Notes under the pieces: model-generated
The model's input: the letters and a program-made list of their open reading frames with translations, nothing else
Told to the model about the DNA's origin: nothing
Databases searched by the model: none
NCBI GenBank assembly: GCA_044226785.1
Contig: JBGAGK010000008.1
Coordinates: forward strand, 62,001 to 126,000
Direction of reading: 5' to 3'
From: TMP-86 sp039807285
GTDB lineage: Bacteria; Pseudomonadota; Gammaproteobacteria; Steroidobacterales; Steroidobacteraceae
Length of the DNA: 64,000 nucleotides
Shown here: one piece after another, positions 62,721-64,000 of the stretch
Numbering within the stretch: position 1 is the first letter of the stretch
Layout: every line of letters starts with the position of its first letter
Translations under genes and position numbers: made by a program

Positions 62721-64000
62721 ATGCGGGCCAAACTGAACAAGACCGAACTGGGAAGATTGGAACGCCAAGGGAAGCTCGCGCCCCAGGGCGCACCCTTCGA
62801 TGTGCGAGATACCGAGCTGAAGGGACTACTCCTTCGCGTTCAACCCACAGGCAAGCGCACCTGGTTCTATCAATACCGCACTCCACAAGGCCGCCAGACG
62901 CGCTTGAAGCTGGGCGACCACCCCGGGCTATCACCGGACGGTGCACGGGGGATCGCCATGGAGCGCGCGACAGAGGCCGCCGCGGGGGTGGATCTGGTGG
63001 GGCGAAAACGCAATGCAGTGGCCGAGACCAAGCGGCTACGGCTGTCGACACTGAGGGCATTCCTCGATGGCCGCTATAAGCCTTGGGCGCAGGCGCACCT
63101 GAAGTCCTGGAAGATGCAGATCGAGCGCATCGAAAGCGATTTCGCAGATTGGCTCGACAAGCCGATGCACGAAATGGTGCCTTTTGCGATAGAAGGACTG
63201 CGCCAGCGATGGAAGCGTGAAGGCCTGTCGCCCAAGTCGATAAATCGGGACATTCAACGCCTTCAATCGGTACTGTCGCGCGCGGTGGACTGGGGTGTGC
63301 TGGACCGGCACCCGTTCGAGGGGCTGAAGCCACTCAAGACCGACAAGACGGGGCGGGTGCGCTACCTAAGCCCGAAGGAGGAGCAGTCCCTGCGCGATGC
63401 GCTGATCGCACGGGAGTGGCGCATCTGCACGCGACGCGCCACGGCCAACAAGTGGCGCAGTATCCGCGGCCGGGAGTTACTACCCGCACTCACCGGCGAC
63501 TATGTGGACTACCTGCGTCCGATGGTGTTGCTGGCGTTGAACACGGGGCTGCGGCGCGGGGAGATCTTCGGGCTTACCTGGGGGCGGCTGGACCTGACCG
63601 GCAAGATGCTCACTGTGATCGCAAGCAGCACCAAGAGCGGCCAGACTCGCAACGTGCCGCTGAATACCGAAGCGCTCGATGTTCTCAATGCCTGGAAGCA
63701 GCGCAATACACAGACCGGTGCCGCTGACTTCGTGTTCACGCACAAGGGCAAGGCGCTCAGGAGCGTGAATTTCTCTTGGCCAACCACTACCGAGGCTGCC
63801 GGCCTCATCGATTTCCACTTCCATGATCTGCGGCATCACTTCGCCAGTCGGCTGGTGATGGCCGGTGTGGATCTGAACACTGTGCGGGAGCTGCTCGGAC
63901 ATTCTGAAATCAAAATGACGCTGCGCTATGCGCACCTCGCCCCTGATGGACTGGCAAGGGCGGTGCAGATGATTGCCGCGACAGCCAGATCGGACAGCGC
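62721..64000 (+). CDS. Tyrosine recombinase/integrase (P4-like), runs off the window
   Basis: 426 codons open from ATG 62721 to the window edge. N-terminal arm-binding domain (LLLRVQPTGKRTWFYQYR, RQTRLKLGDHPGLS), core-binding domain, and a catalytic domain with Arg278 (NTGLRRGEIFGLTW), His368/Arg371 (HDLRHHF), His394 (LLGHS) and Tyr403 (LRYAHL). All catalytic residues are present. Such integrases commonly recombine at tRNA 3' ends, in line with the tRNA-Pro half copy beside it. Only a short C-terminal tail is missing. Confidence 0.92.
   Translation, partial: MRAKLNKTELGRLERQGKLAPQGAPFDVRDTELKGLLLRVQPTGKRTWFYQYRTPQGRQTRLKLGDHPGLSPDGARGIAMERATEAAAGVDLVGRKRNAVAETKRLRLSTLRAFLDGRYKPWAQAHLKSWKMQIERIESDFADWLDKPMHEMVPFAIEGLRQRWKREGLSPKSINRDIQRLQSVLSRAVDWGVLDRHPFEGLKPLKTDKTGRVRYLSPKEEQSLRDALIAREWRICTRRATANKWRSIRGRELLPALTGDYVDYLRPMVLLALNTGLRRGEIFGLTWGRLDLTGKMLTVIASSTKSGQTRNVPLNTEALDVLNAWKQRNTQTGAADFVFTHKGKALRSVNFSWPTTTEAAGLIDFHFHDLRHHFASRLVMAGVDLNTVRELLGHSEIKMTLRYAHLAPDGLARAVQMIAATARSDS

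Overview
The window is GC-rich, densely coded DNA that looks chromosomal and Gram-negative. It has two TonB-dependent outer-membrane receptors, periplasmic c-type cytochromes, a Cus-type tripartite metal efflux system and many acyl-CoA catabolic enzymes. The mix fits a catabolically versatile proteobacterium, perhaps a gammaproteobacterium of the Nevskiales/Steroidobacter kind. That placement is inference from gene content only.

Layout. (1) 1-6.1 kb: a truncated tetR gene diverges, across a perfect palindrome, from a tightly overlapping operon of a TonB receptor, a dihaem cytochrome, a MauG/CcpA-like peroxidase and a beta-helix protein with a haem domain. (2) 6.3-9.9 kb: an indolepyruvate/phenylpyruvate decarboxylase and a secreted CocE-type hydrolase. 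(3) 10.0-18.2 kb: a copper block with copC-copD, an ECF sigma factor with an overlapping membrane protein, and divergent cusCBA. The sigma gene and cusC carry the same two-box promoter. (4) 18.1-25.7 kb: a Tat-exported amidohydrolase, a FadB-like bifunctional enzyme with a thiolase, a cytochrome c and a large acyl-CoA dehydrogenase.

(5) 25.8-43.8 kb: a catabolic regulon. A palindrome of the form TAGGCC-N3-GGCCTA lies between the -35 and -10 elements of several divergent promoters. The local TetR gene is the obvious candidate repressor. The genes encode an alkenone-reductase-like enzyme, a cupin, an MFS permease, an acetoacetate-decarboxylase-like protein, a class III aminotransferase, an aldehyde dehydrogenase, a kinase/acyl-CoA dehydrogenase pair resembling a split ACAD10/ACAD11 or LvaA/LvaC, a thiolase, an acyl-CoA ligase, an SDR, an EthD protein, an exported two-domain VOC protein and a TonB receptor. 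Together they suggest uptake and beta-oxidation of a ketone or 4-hydroxyacid-forming compound. The substrate is unknown.

(6) 45.2-54.9 kb: a LysR regulator diverges from an apparent operon that joins an EthD protein, a PhlG-like C-C hydrolase and a luciferase-like oxidoreductase to a full set of coenzyme F420 biosynthesis genes (cofC, fbiC, cofE, cofD) and an F420-dependent glucose-6-phosphate dehydrogenase homologue. A catabolic pathway therefore appears to carry its own cofactor supply and recycling.

(7) 55.0-64.0 kb: a hotdog thioesterase, a SNF2 helicase with a SWIM-domain partner, then a mobile-element zone. Three copies of a 45-bp tRNA-Pro 3' end, all in one orientation, separate a DUF4143 ATPase plus a helicase fragment, an AbiE-type toxin-antitoxin pair with a large nested operator, a VapC remnant, and a tyrosine integrase that runs off the right edge.
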